Assembly: GCA_949358305.1 (NCBI GenBank)
Contig: OX442314.1
Coordinates: forward strand, 33,413,608-33,477,607
Length of the DNA: 64,000 nucleotides
Source of the DNA: Strigamia acuminata
Lineage: Eukaryota > Arthropoda > Chilopoda > Geophilomorpha > Linotaeniidae
Reading direction: 5' to 3'
Position numbers and translations under genes: made by a program. Shown piece by piece: positions 10,433 through 21,132 of this stretch. Under the pieces are notes generated by a model. The model did not search any database. It had not been told where the DNA came from and saw only the letters and a list, made by a program, of their open reading frames with translations. How positions within the stretch are numbered: position 1 is the first letter of the stretch; every line of letters begins with the position of its first letter.

Positions 10433-10598
10433 CAGGGCCGTTTCGACCTATGAGGCAAAGAGGCGGCCGCCTCAGGCGGCACACTGACAGGGGCGGCATA
10501 GAAATAGGTTTTTTTTTTTTTTTTTTTTTTTTTTTGGGGGGGGGGGGCGGCATTTTTAATGCTCGCCTCACCACAGATATTTACTAGGAACGGCCCTG
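10433..10598. mobile_element. hAT-type MITE with 8-bp TSD (copy 1)
   Basis: The termini are CAGGGCCGT and ACGGCCCTG. The flanks are a perfect 8-bp duplication CGCGACGC (10425-10432 and 10599-10606). An 8-bp TSD with CAGGG-type ends is characteristic of hAT elements. The 166-bp body holds a long T run followed by a G run and no coding sequence. It was mobilised by a transposase encoded elsewhere. Confidence 0.9.
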
Positions 10599-11587
10599 CG
10601 CGACGCTCACAGGAGGACATGGACTAAATCTTTTAGGATTGGACGGACTTGAGGCTATACACTTTAGTTCAATTTCAGCACAATAAAAATATTTTACCCA
10701 TTTGCTTGTAAAACGAAGCAATAAATTTCTACGCGGATAAATTTTAAACACGAAAAATATACAACTAAAGAACGTCACAAGAGAATTTATCTTACGAACA
10801 GGGGGTTTTATTCGGATTGGATACCTTTAAGGAATATGGCGCAAATAAATGCGCAAAACAAAACAAGGTAAGGGATACGATACATGAATGTACACTTAAC
10901 ATCAGGTAGGTATATAAGGAATGATGGGAGAAATAAACGTAAAACATGAAAATTGCGCAATATTGGCGCGATAAACAAAAATATAAACATGACACTATTT
11001 GGAATCATCAAAGGAAAACAATAAAAATGGGGATAAAGGCATCCTCATGCACAACCGGACCGGTTGCCACGGGAAAATTATCACGGTTAGAAACATTAGG
11101 CATTATGAAAATTGAATAAATACTAAATTTGAAAAATCACAATAATATATCACAGTTATGAGTATCACAAATAATTATCACTATCATGACCTATTCCAGT
11201 AATTCAAATGATACAAACTAAAATTAAACGTAATCATCTCAATTTGAGGAATTTTAAAAATTAGAATAATTTCTGGAATAAATCAGGATTTAAATTCAAA
11301 ATTATCACAATATAATGAAATTATAATAATGGGAAATAATAAGAATAAAGGCACTTTAGACACTAAAAGTCACTAATTGTTCGGCTAACAGTCTGGTCTA
11401 AAACGTCAAAAATAAAATATAACTAAATGAAAACACTTCACTTTTTGGAGCACTTATCCAGCGGTGATGAAGATCAGATAAATTTGCGCAATAAATGTTT
11501 CCAGCAGTCTGTGGAATATTACACTTGTTGAAAAACACTTAGCACAAAATGATGATGAAAAACACAAACACAACGGCCAGAACACAA

Positions 11588-11945
11588 AATCAGTTCCTCA
11601 ACTCCGTAGAGAAATTTTAGGAGGGCGCTATAAGAAATTGATGCTCTGGGACGTGTGAGATGAATTTGTATGATGAAATATTTCACTCGCATCCATAATG
11701 GTGGCGAGAAACAAAACCAGTTCCGCAACTCCGTAGAGAAATTTTAGGCGGGCGCTATAAGGAGTTGTTCTCGGGGCACTAAACGAATAGCTGAGATGAA
11801 ATACACTTTACTTCTAACTCATATGTGGGGATGAGAATAAGACCAGTTCCGTAACTCAGATGAGAAATTTTACACGGGCGCTATAAGGAAATATTCTCAC
11901 ATCGTTGAACGAGTAGAAGTGATGAAATACACTTTTCGGTGTTGA
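11588..11945. repeat. Three tandem ~125-bp repeats in the giant element's 3' non-coding region (copy 1)
   Basis: Three imperfect units share CAGTTCC..CAACTC, GAGAAATTTTA and GGGCGCTATAAG cores at about 11589, 11724 and 11840. Spaced repeats in an untranslated region could be protein-binding or packaging sites, but the sequence alone does not show this. Confidence 0.8.
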
Positions 11946-12060
11946 TTTTGTAGTTGAATTGCGCAAAGAGAATGGTGGCGCAAAATGGGTAGTCCTACGG
12001 TCTTCCGAGTGACGATGTTGTTGTCCCGTAGAATATCTAATTTAATGAAATCGTTATTGT

Positions 12061-13206
12061 TTATTGAGAGTTACCCGACAAGGTTCGGTAAGGTGTTGGC
12101 ATTCGAAATGATTTTATCATGTTTAACGCCACGTTGACCACAACTCTCATCGCGTCTCGGTAGTTGGTGGCACCTTGCCGGTTAATCTCATTTCTACAAT
12201 GGTCCAAGAAGAGTTCTCCGTATCGGCGATACAGCGAATTGAGGAGTGGTCTGGCCTCTTCCGGGCTCATGCGTAGGTCTGCAGATGCGAGGGATTGGAA
12301 AAGTTGGCGAACTGACGAAGCAGACATTCCAAATTGGAGGCACGGTCCGTTGGCATTCGCAAAATTGCATTCGACCGCAGCTGGTGGCAGAAGGCTGGGG
12401 AGCAGCTCCAGGGTGATGCGGGGTGGCGTGTCATCCCAAATTTGCGATCCTTGAGCCGGTGGAATAGATGGTGCTGTCATCGGGTAAAAACCTGAATCCG
12501 TCATCAGATTGCGCAATTCTTGAAGGCGCAATTCATCCGACCGTCTCTTTTCTTCCTCTTTTTCTGCTTGCTCACGAGCTTTGCGTTCGGCTGCTTTGCG
12601 GTGGGCTTCTGCAACTCGGGTTTTTTCCAACTCGTGCTCCGCCTCTCGTTCTTGGCGTCTTTTCTCCTCCATCATATTATTATAGTCTCTGTTGTCCTGG
12701 ACTTTGTAAAGGTGGACGGAGATCTCACGATGAAGGGTCCATATCAAGATCTCAATTGCGGTTTCGGAGTCGTACGTGCTACACTCGGACATTCGTTTTT
12801 CAACTTGTCGCGCAATGTAGGGCCGTTTGTCCATCATTTCTTTTTGGGTCGTGCGAAAATCTCCTTGGTAGACGCTAAAATCTTCTATCATCATGAAGGT
12901 GATGAGTGTGTTCCAGGCCTTCCAGGGGATTTGGAAACGAGTTTGGGAAACTCCGGGTCCCTTGATGGAGATCTGGACCTCGAATTTGCGCAAGAATTCT
13001 TCTACGACTTCCAACGAGTTAACTGGTTTTTGGGTCACTCCATACTTGTCATACGCCAATTCGCAACGGAAAGCGACTTTTTTAAATGAAAGTCCAGGTC
13101 CGATATTTGGAATTGCGCAGTCGAGTCGGGATCGGTAAGGTGATGAGTCCGAAACGAGAGTCGACGTCACTGGAATCTTTGCGGTGGCAGCCGTTGTGGT
13201 GGACAT
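12061..13206 (-). CDS. ORF B, 381-residue coiled-coil protein in the env position of the giant element (copy 1)
   Basis: The ATG is at 13206 on the minus strand. Residues ~180-235 are extremely rich in Glu, Arg and Lys in a heptad-like arrangement, predicting a long charged coiled coil. A globular C-terminal part of about 100 residues follows. There is no signal peptide, membrane span or known retroviral domain. The same frame is open upstream of the ATG as far as the edge of the fold-back insert at 13260, so the ATG may not be the original start. It lies downstream of integrase and ORF A and upstream of the long 3'UTR. It is identical in copy 2. Confidence 0.7.
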   Translation of the reverse strand: MSTTTAATAKIPVTSTLVSDSSPYRSRLDCAIPNIGPGLSFKKVAFRCELAYDKYGVTQKPVNSLEVVEEFLRKFEVQISIKGPGVSQTRFQIPWKAWNTLITFMMIEDFSVYQGDFRTTQKEMMDKRPYIARQVEKRMSECSTYDSETAIEILIWTLHREISVHLYKVQDNRDYNNMMEEKRRQEREAEHELEKTRVAEAHRKAAERKAREQAEKEEEKRRSDELRLQELRNLMTDSGFYPMTAPSIPPAQGSQIWDDTPPRITLELLPSLLPPAAVECNFANANGPCLQFGMSASSVRQLFQSLASADLRMSPEEARPLLNSLYRRYGELFLDHCRNEINRQGATNYRDAMRVVVNVALNMIKSFRMPTPYRTLSGNSQ

Positions 13207-13260
13207 GTTAAAGTTGGCGCCCGACGACGTTGTTGAGGTTACATTGCGCGGGATTTCATA

Positions 13261-14600
13261 CTAAGGTCGAAATAACTAAGGTCGAAATTATTCCTTTTCA
13301 TAAAATATTTTCTTAGTCGTATGTAACTAAGGGCGAAATGATTAAAGTCGAAATTACACATACCGAAATGACTAAAGTCGAAATGAATAAGGTCGAAATC
13401 CTGTTCCTATCTTATTCATGAATAAGGTCGAAATCCTGTTCCTATCTTATTCATGAATAAGGTCGAAATGACTAAGGTCGAAATCCTGTTTCGACCTTAT
13501 TCATGAATAAGGTCGAAACACAACATTTTTATATGAATAAGGTCGAAACACAAAAACTCAAAAACACGAGAATTTCACACGATAATCTTGTGTCTTCTCT
13601 CGTTCTGTAATAACATAAAAAATGTTTTTAATCACATGTTTTTAGTATTTTCAGGAAACCAGAGCAGCTTCTAGAACTAACCTTTTCTCATTTATTAAAA
13701 CTAAAAACACACGTAAAAAATAGTACGAAACTCTATTAAAACTGGAAAAACACGTAAAAGATCATAACCATGAAAAACCAATTAAAACATAAAAAAAAAC
13801 CTGAAAAATCACCAAAAAACCGAAAAAAAACTGGGAAAAAAACATTAAAAACCGTAAAAAAGGGTTTAAAAATGAAAAAAACCCTAATAAATCGTAAAAA
13901 AATGATAAAAACGAGTTAAAACCAGTTGAAAACCATGAAAAACAATGAAAAACCAAAAAAAAATATGGCGTCAATGTGCTGCAGTGAAGCACCGGGTAAA
14001 TGCGCTAAGCAGCCTGCCGGCACGCATTTTGTAATAGATACGGTGTTTTGGGCAGTGTTTTTTCCATTGTTTAATCAGGCCAGTGTGTTACCAGTAGTAA
14101 CCCACTTTATAGTGCCAATTAACTTTCCAAAAAGAAATGAAATCAAAGTCAAAAGGAAAACAAATTTATTTAGGCTAAAATGAATTTTTTTTTTATTACT
14201 TATTTACATAATAAATGAGAAAAATGAGAAAAGGTTAGTTCTAGAAGCTGCTCTGGTTTCCTGAAAATACTAAAAACATGTGATAAAAAACATTTTTTAT
14301 GTTATTACAGAACGAGAGAAGACACGAGATTTTGTTTCGACCTTATTCATATAAAAATTTTGTGTTTCGACCTTATTCATGAATAAGATCGAAATTACAT
14401 ATAAAAAAATTGACTACAGTCGAATTGACTAAGGTCGAAATCCTGCTTCTTCCTTATTCATGAATAAGGTCGAAATAACTAAGGTCGAAATCCTTTTTTT
14501 TTACCTTATTCATGAATAAGGTCGAAATTACATATACAGTAATGACTGGGGTCGAAATAACTAAGGTCGAAATCCAGTTTCGACCTTATTCATTTCGACC
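13261..14600. mobile_element. Fold-back (long inverted repeat) element inserted between ORF A and ORF B (copy 1)
   Basis: The left arm (~13265-13700) and right arm (~14225-14600) are inverted copies. Both are rich in the short word AAGGTCGAAAT and its palindromic form TTATTCATGAATAA, and both share TTCTAGAACTAACC at their inner ends. The ~520-bp core is A-rich and non-coding. No clear target-site duplication was found. ORF A's last three codons and its stop lie inside the right arm. Confidence 0.8.
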
Positions 14601-16281
14601 CAAGTATCCCATCCCCATTGCGCCCAGGAAATTGCGCATAAGTAATCGGCGTCACTGGTAAAGTTGGAATGTTTGAAAGTTTTACCTGTTGGCACGATGA
14701 AACTTCGATTGCTGGTGCAATTGGCGAAATCGTGTAGGTTTGTGAAAACACATCGGCCGAAGCAACAGGGGCAGTCGACGCTGGTAACGGCGACGGTGAA
14801 GCTGGAAAAAGATCGGCAGATAAATTTTCATTAATATTTGAATTGTCAGTCTCAGGATCAGGAATTGGTGAATTCGGTGTTGATGCTGATAATTGCGCTT
14901 TCACTGCTGGTGTCAGTCTAGCGCTCAGTGGCGGTCCGCGTGGCTTGTTGACGACAGCGCGGGGATCACGTAATCGGGAAGAACCAGGCTTAACAGATGG
15001 AATGTCGATATCCCGGATGTCAATCATCTTTCGTTCAAGTCTGCGGACGTCACTGATTTTAGCGGTGGGAACACTACCGCGAATTTCGTTCGTGATGTCC
15101 AGAATCGACGGGGTCACACTCATCGTGGATTGTGCATCGAATTCTACAGGTCCAGCGGCAGCAAGTGAACGTCGAGAATCGTCCATGCTTTCATTGCGCA
15201 ATTTTTCTTGCGCGGAATCGTCCGCTAGCACTGATGGTTCTGGAATGAATTGCAGTTGTGGCACTGGTCGAAGCGCCGTCTCTGTTGGTGGAGTTGAAAA
15301 TTCAACATTAGACACAGTGGAATTGGAGTACAAACTTTCGGTTTCCTCTTTGTCGGTTACGGTGAGCGTAGCCATTTTCTCGGCCGCTTTGGCAATTGTC
15401 TCCGCCGAGGGTCTGGGCACGAATTGTTCCGTCTCCGTGTCTCGAGTAGGATCATGTGGAAGCGCAGACGATGAGGATGCCAAAGTGTTGCGCACCTTGA
15501 TGGCTAGTTGCTGCTCTCGATTTGGATTTTGATTCATCGAGCATGGTGGTTTACGCTGGTAGAAATATGGCAGCGCGGTGTCGGAGTTGTCGTCGATCGT
15601 GTTGAGGTCTCCTAGCGACTCCAATGCAATGCTGATCTGTTCTTGAAGACTCGCATCGGTCCCTGGGAAGCTGTGAAAGAACTGGGGCAACGTTGGTTGC
15701 GCTTCATCCACCTCCCGCTGTTCTTGGTCCATCAGGTCCAAACCGGCGATTTCGTCGGCGAGCAAATTCGGCACTTGCGCAAAGGTGACGCGCATCAACT
15801 CGGCTGTCGGGTAAATCCAATTTCTGGGCACGATTCTCGCCTGTCTCGCCTCTCGCTGGAGTCGATGCCAATATTTAAAATGACTGGCGCGGAATCTTTG
15901 TACCATTGCTGGGGTCCCGTTCGGTGGCCGGAATTGTGGAAACTCCACTCCGATTAAATATACCTTGTCCTGGACACGACGAAACAGGCACCAGCCATAA
16001 ATCTGGCGCATCCACACACGATAAAATCCGCGTCGCAGGTCGCCCCGTCCGTCACACGCTCGGCACGTCTTAGCCACACCCGAGACAGCAAGTTCATAAC
16101 CATATCCGGAACAAACCGGACATATTTCGAAGTTGGGAAAGCTCTGTTCACGTGGATCGTTCGGATGCCAGCATGGAAATTTAGGCGGTCCGACTGCGTG
16201 AAGCGGTGGTTCGGCATAATTTTTCGGATAGGGTTCGCCTGGGAAATCCTCCTTGCACCGACATACATGTTTGTCAGCCAT
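14590..16281 (-). CDS. ORF A, 563-residue protein with a DnaJ-type zinc-finger signature (giant element, copy 1)
   Basis: The ATG is at 16281 on the minus strand. The cysteine-rich N-terminus has HVCRC at residues 6-10 and two CXXCXGXG motifs, CPVCSGYG (54-61) and CRACDGRG (73-80), which is the signature of the DnaJ/Hsp40 cysteine-rich domain. A basic, aromatic region follows (RRGFYRVWMRQIYGWCLF). From residue ~200 on the chain is low-complexity, rich in Ser, Thr and Pro, and probably disordered. There is no J-domain, signal peptide or membrane segment, so it is neither a classic chaperone nor an envelope. The last residues and stop derive from the fold-back insert, so the C-terminus is truncated or altered. 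Confidence 0.75.
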   Translation of the reverse strand: MADKHVCRCKEDFPGEPYPKNYAEPPLHAVGPPKFPCWHPNDPREQSFPNFEICPVCSGYGYELAVSGVAKTCRACDGRGDLRRGFYRVWMRQIYGWCLFRRVQDKVYLIGVEFPQFRPPNGTPAMVQRFRASHFKYWHRLQREARQARIVPRNWIYPTAELMRVTFAQVPNLLADEIAGLDLMDQEQREVDEAQPTLPQFFHSFPGTDASLQEQISIALESLGDLNTIDDNSDTALPYFYQRKPPCSMNQNPNREQQLAIKVRNTLASSSSALPHDPTRDTETEQFVPRPSAETIAKAAEKMATLTVTDKEETESLYSNSTVSNVEFSTPPTETALRPVPQLQFIPEPSVLADDSAQEKLRNESMDDSRRSLAAAGPVEFDAQSTMSVTPSILDITNEIRGSVPTAKISDVRRLERKMIDIRDIDIPSVKPGSSRLRDPRAVVNKPRGPPLSARLTPAVKAQLSASTPNSPIPDPETDNSNINENLSADLFPASPSPLPASTAPVASADVFSQTYTISPIAPAIEVSSCQQVKLSNIPTLPVTPITYAQFPGRNGDGILGSK

Positions 16282-17016
16282 GTTGTCTTAACTGATTGAG
16301 GTTGTGCCTAATTGATTTCAATTATCTGGTTTATATAAACGAATTCAAACAATAGATATATGACAAACGTTACTTACAATTAGAATTGCGCAAATAATGA
16401 ACGCGCACAAAACATAACACACGAAGTTTCAACACATGATGTTAATCCATAGAAGAAGAGTGCACGAGTATCAAACGCTTCGAGAACTTTCTCACACAGG
16501 TGTCATAAAAGCACATGGGTATAAAGTGTGGGTGTTTGAGGTTAGTCGTAACTGTTTCAATAGAACGACGAACTCTAGTGTGGGGAATTGGAAGTTAACG
16601 AAAGATTGTAAATGAATGTTCTAGAAGAAGTAATCAAATTTAACGTTTGTCTTCAATGAAAAAGTTTAGCATATGCAAATCTAGATACGCATAGACACAT
16701 AAAACTAAATTGAAATAATAAATTGGAAAAAATAAACAATCTAAACACGTGGTGTTTTGAAAATTCAATTATAAGTGTCACACTCTAGTGGACAATCTTG
16801 TCCCTACTAGAAATGGACTTAGTCAATTTTGAAACGAATAAATATGAAACGTAGAACGAATAACATAAAACATAAAATATTTAAGAATAAAGAAACATAA
16901 AAACATAAATGAAATTTTTTCTTCAAAGTTACGATGAAATTACACCGGATTACATTGGATTTTTTTTTTTGTTTTCTTTTTTTTTTTTTTTTTTTTGAAA
17001 AAATAATCGGAAAAAA
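16282..17016 (-). other. Spacer between integrase and ORF A of the giant element (copy 1)
   Basis: AT-rich sequence with a long T-rich homopolymer at 16960-16998 and no gene. It could hold a leader or intron for an ORF A subgenomic mRNA. The copy 2 counterpart is 49619-50353. Confidence 0.5.
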
Positions 17017-17203
17017 TTATTTGAAAGAAAGAAAATAAGCAGTGAAAATATCTAGTGTGTTAGCAGTATAGTTTTCGACATGCTTGTCGATAATTTCGAC
17101 ATCTTTTAAGGTTAGGAAATTAATTTGCGCAAAATGCCAATGGCGAAGTTCAACAACGTTGTATGGTTGTGTTTTTCTGCCATTTTGGTCCATTAAGATG
17201 ACA
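17017..17203 (-). pseudogene. Last codons of the integrase C-terminal ORF (copy 1, cut by the gap)
   Basis: The minus-strand frame matches the end of the integrase C-terminal ORF at 50354-50540. The run of Ns removes the rest. Confidence 0.8.
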
Positions 17204-17403
17204 NNNNNNNNNNNNNNNNNNNNNNNNNNNNNNNNNNNNNNNNNNNNNNNNNNNNNNNNNNNNNNNNNNNNNNNNNNNNNNNNNNNNNNNNNNNNNNNNN
17301 NNNNNNNNNNNNNNNNNNNNNNNNNNNNNNNNNNNNNNNNNNNNNNNNNNNNNNNNNNNNNNNNNNNNNNNNNNNNNNNNNNNNNNNNNNNNNNNNNNNN
17401 NNN
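17204..17403. other. Assembly gap of exactly 200 N
   Basis: Two hundred Ns, a length typical of a placeholder gap. To its left the sequence is the giant element's integrase region. To its right is unrelated DNA, not the continuation seen after 50540. Confidence 0.99.
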
Positions 17404-17489
17404 GCAAATTCTAAAATAAATTATTTAATTTGAAAAGTTTGTTATTATTTAAAATCACAACTTTTCTTAGGAAACGAAAAAAAACGTAG

Positions 17490-17715
17490 TAAAATGTGTG
17501 CAAAAACGTGTTAAAATGTGGCAAAACTTTGGCAAAACGTGTGCCAAAACGTGGCAAAATGTGTGCAAAAGCGTGGTAAAATGTGTGCAAAAACGTGGTA
17601 AAATGTGTGCAAAACCTTGGCAAAATGTGTGCAAAAACGTGGTAAAATGTGTGCAAAAACTTGGCAAAATGTGCGCAAAAACGTGACAAAATGTGTGCAA
17701 AAACGTGGTAAAATG
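17490..17715. repeat. 22-bp minisatellite
   Basis: About ten imperfect copies of AAAATGTGTGCAAAAACGTGGT. Frames across it are repeat artefacts, not genes. Confidence 0.9.
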
Positions 17716-18304
17716 ACCCGACTAAATTTGCTTTTAAGTTCACTAAAAATCTAAGTGTTAGTTGCATTTAAACTTGCAGTTGCCCCCAGGAAAAGTAGAC
17801 TGCTCTGGCTGCTGGTGGCGGAAAATTGAACTGCTCATTTAGAGCTGGAGCAGCAGAGAGCAAGTGAAGATTTTTTTGGCCATAGGTGTACATAAAATAC
17901 ACAACAGCTTTTATTATGGATTATTTGATTATTAAAATAAATACCTACCTGATATTGCTAAATAATATTTTGTACCTTTCCAATGTTTTTCAGAAAAATC
18001 AGTCGACCGAACTGCTTACTTTATAATTTTTTTTCAAATGCTGTTTCCTTCAGAAGTATGTGACCAGCATCTAAAGGTAATACAACCTGGGCGGATTGAG
18101 GATTTATGTCGGTTCAAGAATTTTTTGAAAAATAATTGCCCCATTTGCCCCAGCGAGCACTTCAGGGGATCAAATCAGATTTTGTGCTCCCTTGATGGGC
18201 CTCCTCTTATTTGGGGCCCTTCGCCAAGTGGTCATGCTAGCTCCTACTCACAGGGTATGTTTATATCTAATACATCTAATTTTGCATTGTCATTATATTC
18301 ATAG

Positions 18305-19650
18305 TTTTTCCTAAATGATCTGGAAGAAGAAGTTAACATTCTGGCACCTTTGGACTTAAGCTATGGTTGGGTAAACACTGTAACACTTCAGGCAGTTCAG
18401 GTAAGGTAATAGCTTAAATTTGTGACAATTCTATCTTTTGTTATAGATTAAAAGATTAAACTATATATTGTAAGTGCAATGTGTTTTAAAATGTATTTTA
18501 GAATGTACTATCCAATGTATTTTGAAATATATTGTAATTACAATGTCTTTTAAAATGTATTTTGAAATGTATTTCATTTAGAATATAATTTAAAATGTAT
18601 TTAAAATATATTCAGAAATATATTTCAAAATGTACGACGATGGTAAATACATTTCAAAATATATTGGCACACATTTCTGTACTTTTCGAAATATATTGCA
18701 ATAAATTTTGCAACCATATGGGTAATCACGTGACTTAGTTTGGCACACGCCAAACCAAAATGAAATAAAAATACACAATTTCTTTAGTGGTGACAAATTT
18801 ATTTCCCAAATAAATAAAAAACACTTCAGGGTCACCACACGTATATGCTTTTATTCAAACTCAGTTTTATTTAATGAAATAGACTGTACGAAGAAATACA
18901 AAGCATAATCCATGCGAAGAGAACAAAAGTGCTTATTTTATGTGTAAAACCGCTTGCATCCAAAGCAATTTACTCCAAAATGTTAACTGCAGGTATGCTA
19001 TTTCAAATATTTCAGTTTTTACACATCTCAGTTTAACACATACAGTCAAATGCCGAATATCTGAACAGAGGTGATGGATCTTTCATCTACAGTATACATT
19101 ACGTACATCAACCCAATGTCAGATCATGCGAATAAATTGATTTTATAAACATCTATGTTTCCCAACTAGTTCCGATAATCGGCATTCTACTGTACCTGTT
19201 GTTTAAAAATTATCTTTTCAGTTACATACCACAGTTTTTATTTTGCAAATGTCACCATTGTTTTGTATTAGATTACCTTACCTAAGGAAGCCGAATTTGC
19301 CACCTTGTAACACAACGAATGAATTTATGATCGCTCATTTAATGTACCTAAAAAATTTTGACTGGAATCAAAGACAATGCAAATGTAAACTGCCTTGCGA
19401 ATATAGTTTTAACAAAATTATTTTGTATCAAAATAAATTATTAGTTAATTTTTTCACGGTAATGTTTCTGCGATTCTCTGATACTTTCGTCGAGAGTATA
19501 GAAGAGCAACAGTCATATCCGATATCTCAATTGCTAAGCGATGTCGGTAGCATTGTGGGATTAGGTTCTGGAATGTCATTGCTGTCTTTCTACATTTGCA
19601 TTTTAAATGCTTATAATTGGTATCAGGATAGGATCCAAAAGAGGCGATAA
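18305..19650 (+). CDS. 3' exons of a DEG/ENaC (pickpocket-like) sodium channel gene
   Basis: Three exons join in phase. Exon 18305-18400 (phase 0) follows TTCATAG and ends before GTAAGG. Exon 18883-18992 follows AAATAG and ends before GTATGC. Exon 19272-19650 follows GTATTAG and ends in TAA. The protein shows the family's extracellular cysteine pattern (NPCEEN...YFMCKTAC, then CKCKLPCEY). The second membrane segment follows, with YPISQLLSDVGSIVGLGSG and a GMS in place of the usual GXS selectivity-filter triplet. The family forms amiloride-sensitive, ligand- or mechano-gated Na+ channels of the plasma membrane. The N-terminal half, including TM1, is not seen; it would fall in or before the gap. 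A micro-exon ending near 18075 is possible but unproven. Confidence 0.75.
18440..18720. repeat. AT-rich tandem low-complexity stretch inside a DEG/ENaC intron
   Basis: Many imperfect copies of AAATGTATTTT-like words. There is no coding signal. Confidence 0.7.
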
Positions 19651-19980
19651 AATATGACTGGACAAAAGCTAGCAATGTACAAAAATATTTTAAATCTTTC
19701 TGTCGTAATTGTAACAAATTTGCAATTTGGTCTTTAGATTTTCTACTGTATTTAGGTTAGGCCTATTAGGTTTGATAAATTGTTTGTTGTTTAGAGTGCC
19801 ATTAATGTCATTAAAATCTGTTTACTTGTATGTATTAATGTTACATTTTTAACTGAAATACATCACGTTATGAAATAATGTTATTTCAATGTCATGATTA
19901 TTTAAGACGTTTACAGTTAAACTTATTTTAGAAATTAATGTTATTCAAATTACTTAATTTTATAATGCTATCAAATGTCA
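19651..19980. other. No gene seen (3' flank of the channel gene)
   Basis: AT-rich sequence without an ORF or a structured repeat. Confidence 0.6.
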
Positions 19981-19989
19981 AAAATTAAT

Positions 19990-21132
19990 GGGAATATATT
20001 ATTAATCCACTAAAATTCCTTGGATTTACACTAAAAAAAAACTAATTCTTCCACTTATTGAAATTTCCACTAACGCTCCTTTTTGGTTCCACTAAATTTA
20101 TACACTAAAAAAAAACTAAATTTCCCACTACTGACTTTCCCCACTATAAAAAACTAAGTACATCCACTATTTCTACTAATTTTTTTTATTACAAAAGGAA
20201 GGCCTTCCTGGGGTTCGATGGTCTACCTCGCTTTCTTTTCTCGCCCAAAGGCACGTTCTACTTAGGTACTGCTCAATAATAGGACAAGAACAAGTTCCCT
20301 CATCCCAACCAGACCTCGGGGCCTCTCGCCGGCCACAACATCGCCTTCGGCATGCACATCGGGTCCATCTTCATTGGCCACGCGGATGTCCACGACGACA
20401 CACCACCCTCGTTCGTCGACTCCCGCCGCGCCCCGATAATCCACGGCGTGGTCGCTAGACTCCCCAATTGCTGCAGCGCCTTGCGGAGCTTCAAACAATT
20501 GGGGAGTCCGCCGGCTCATCGAGGAGCGGCAGGAGTCAACAAACGAGGGTGGTGTGTTGTCGTAGACATTCGCGTGGCCATAGTCGTCCATAAAGATGTT
20601 GGGGCCGGCGAGGGGCCCCGAGGTCTTGTTGGGACTGGGTCCCGACACGTAACTAGGACCGACGGGAGTCAATGAACGGGGAGACACGCAACAAATGCGC
20701 CCCGGACGAACCAGCCTTCGCCCGGCGAGAGATGGGCGACTATGGCCACGGCGAGGGGCCCCGAGGTCTAGTTGGGACTAGGTCCCGACACGTGACTAGA
20801 ACTGGAGACTAGGACTCGGGCCTTGGCGGGGACTCGGTTGCGGGCGACTGTTGGGGCGCTCGTAGACCATGCGGGGGAAGGGTAGGTCGTCCTCGACGTT
20901 AGCCAAACGTTCGCACAGCTACAGCACAATAAACAAAAAAAAGTGGAAGTAGTAGTGGTAATATTAGTTATTTTCCCCATAATTTCATTTAAGTGGAAAA
21001 TTTAGTTTTTTTTTTAGTGTATAAATTTAGTGGAACAAAAAAGGAGCGTTAGTGGAAATTTCAGTAAGTGGGAGAATTAGTTTTTTTTCAGTGTAAATCC
21101 AAGGAATTTTAGTGGACCAATAAATGGGACCC
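19990..21132. mobile_element. Non-autonomous Mutator-like element with 9-bp TSD
   Basis: Terminal inverted repeats of about 150 bp begin GGG and contain CCACTAAAATTCCTTGG and CACTAACGCTCC. The element is flanked by a perfect 9-bp direct repeat AAAATTAAT (19981-19989 and 21133-21141). A 9-bp TSD with GGG ends fits Mutator-like elements. The GC-rich core (20240-20900) is itself built of inverted copies of a segment around 20380-20430 and carries no transposase. Confidence 0.8.

Larger units (their letters stand above)
10055..12060 (-). other. Long 3' untranslated region of the giant element (copy 1)
   Basis: About 2 kb of AT-rich sequence lies between ORF B and the polypurine tract without a supportable gene. 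It contains a hAT-type MITE (10433-10598), a 27-T/12-G homopolymer inside that MITE, scattered GCGCAA words and a three-fold ~125-bp repeat (11588-11945). The copy 2 counterpart is 43391-45397. Confidence 0.7.
4871..17203. repeat. 12.33-kb duplicated segment, copy 1 (ends at the assembly gap)
   Basis: This segment matches 38207-50540 at an offset of 33336, becoming 33337 after a one-base indel near 10240. By eye I found eight substitutions, all between 4969 and 6032, plus length changes in an AAT run and in a T/G homopolymer. Every long ORF downstream is identical between the copies. The left edge coincides with the end of the left element's LTR and the right edge with the run of Ns. Copy 1 carries the giant element only as far as its integrase C-terminus. 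Confidence 0.95.
9368..17203 (-). mobile_element. Giant Ty3/gypsy element, truncated copy (3' end only)
   Basis: The same insertion as at 42704 is present from the outer edge of its 3' LTR up to the gap. It contains the 3' LTR, polypurine tract, ORF B, the fold-back insert, ORF A and the last codons of integrase, all on the minus strand and apparently identical to 42704-50540. The junction with the target (AAGC at 9364-9367) is the same as in the other copy, so both descend from one insertion event. Confidence 0.9.

Noticed and set aside
12468-13138. Plus-strand frames opposite ORF B (also opposite ORF A at 14843-15957)
   Set aside because: Antisense shadows of the minus-strand ORFs; composition and motifs fit the minus strand only.
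17490-17715. CRISPR-like spaced repeat array
   Set aside because: Continuous 22-bp minisatellite without unique spacers, in eukaryotic DNA.
20262-20980. GC-rich open frames in the 9-bp-TSD element
   Set aside because: Frames occur on both strands of an inverted-repeat core and have no domain; they reflect high GC content.
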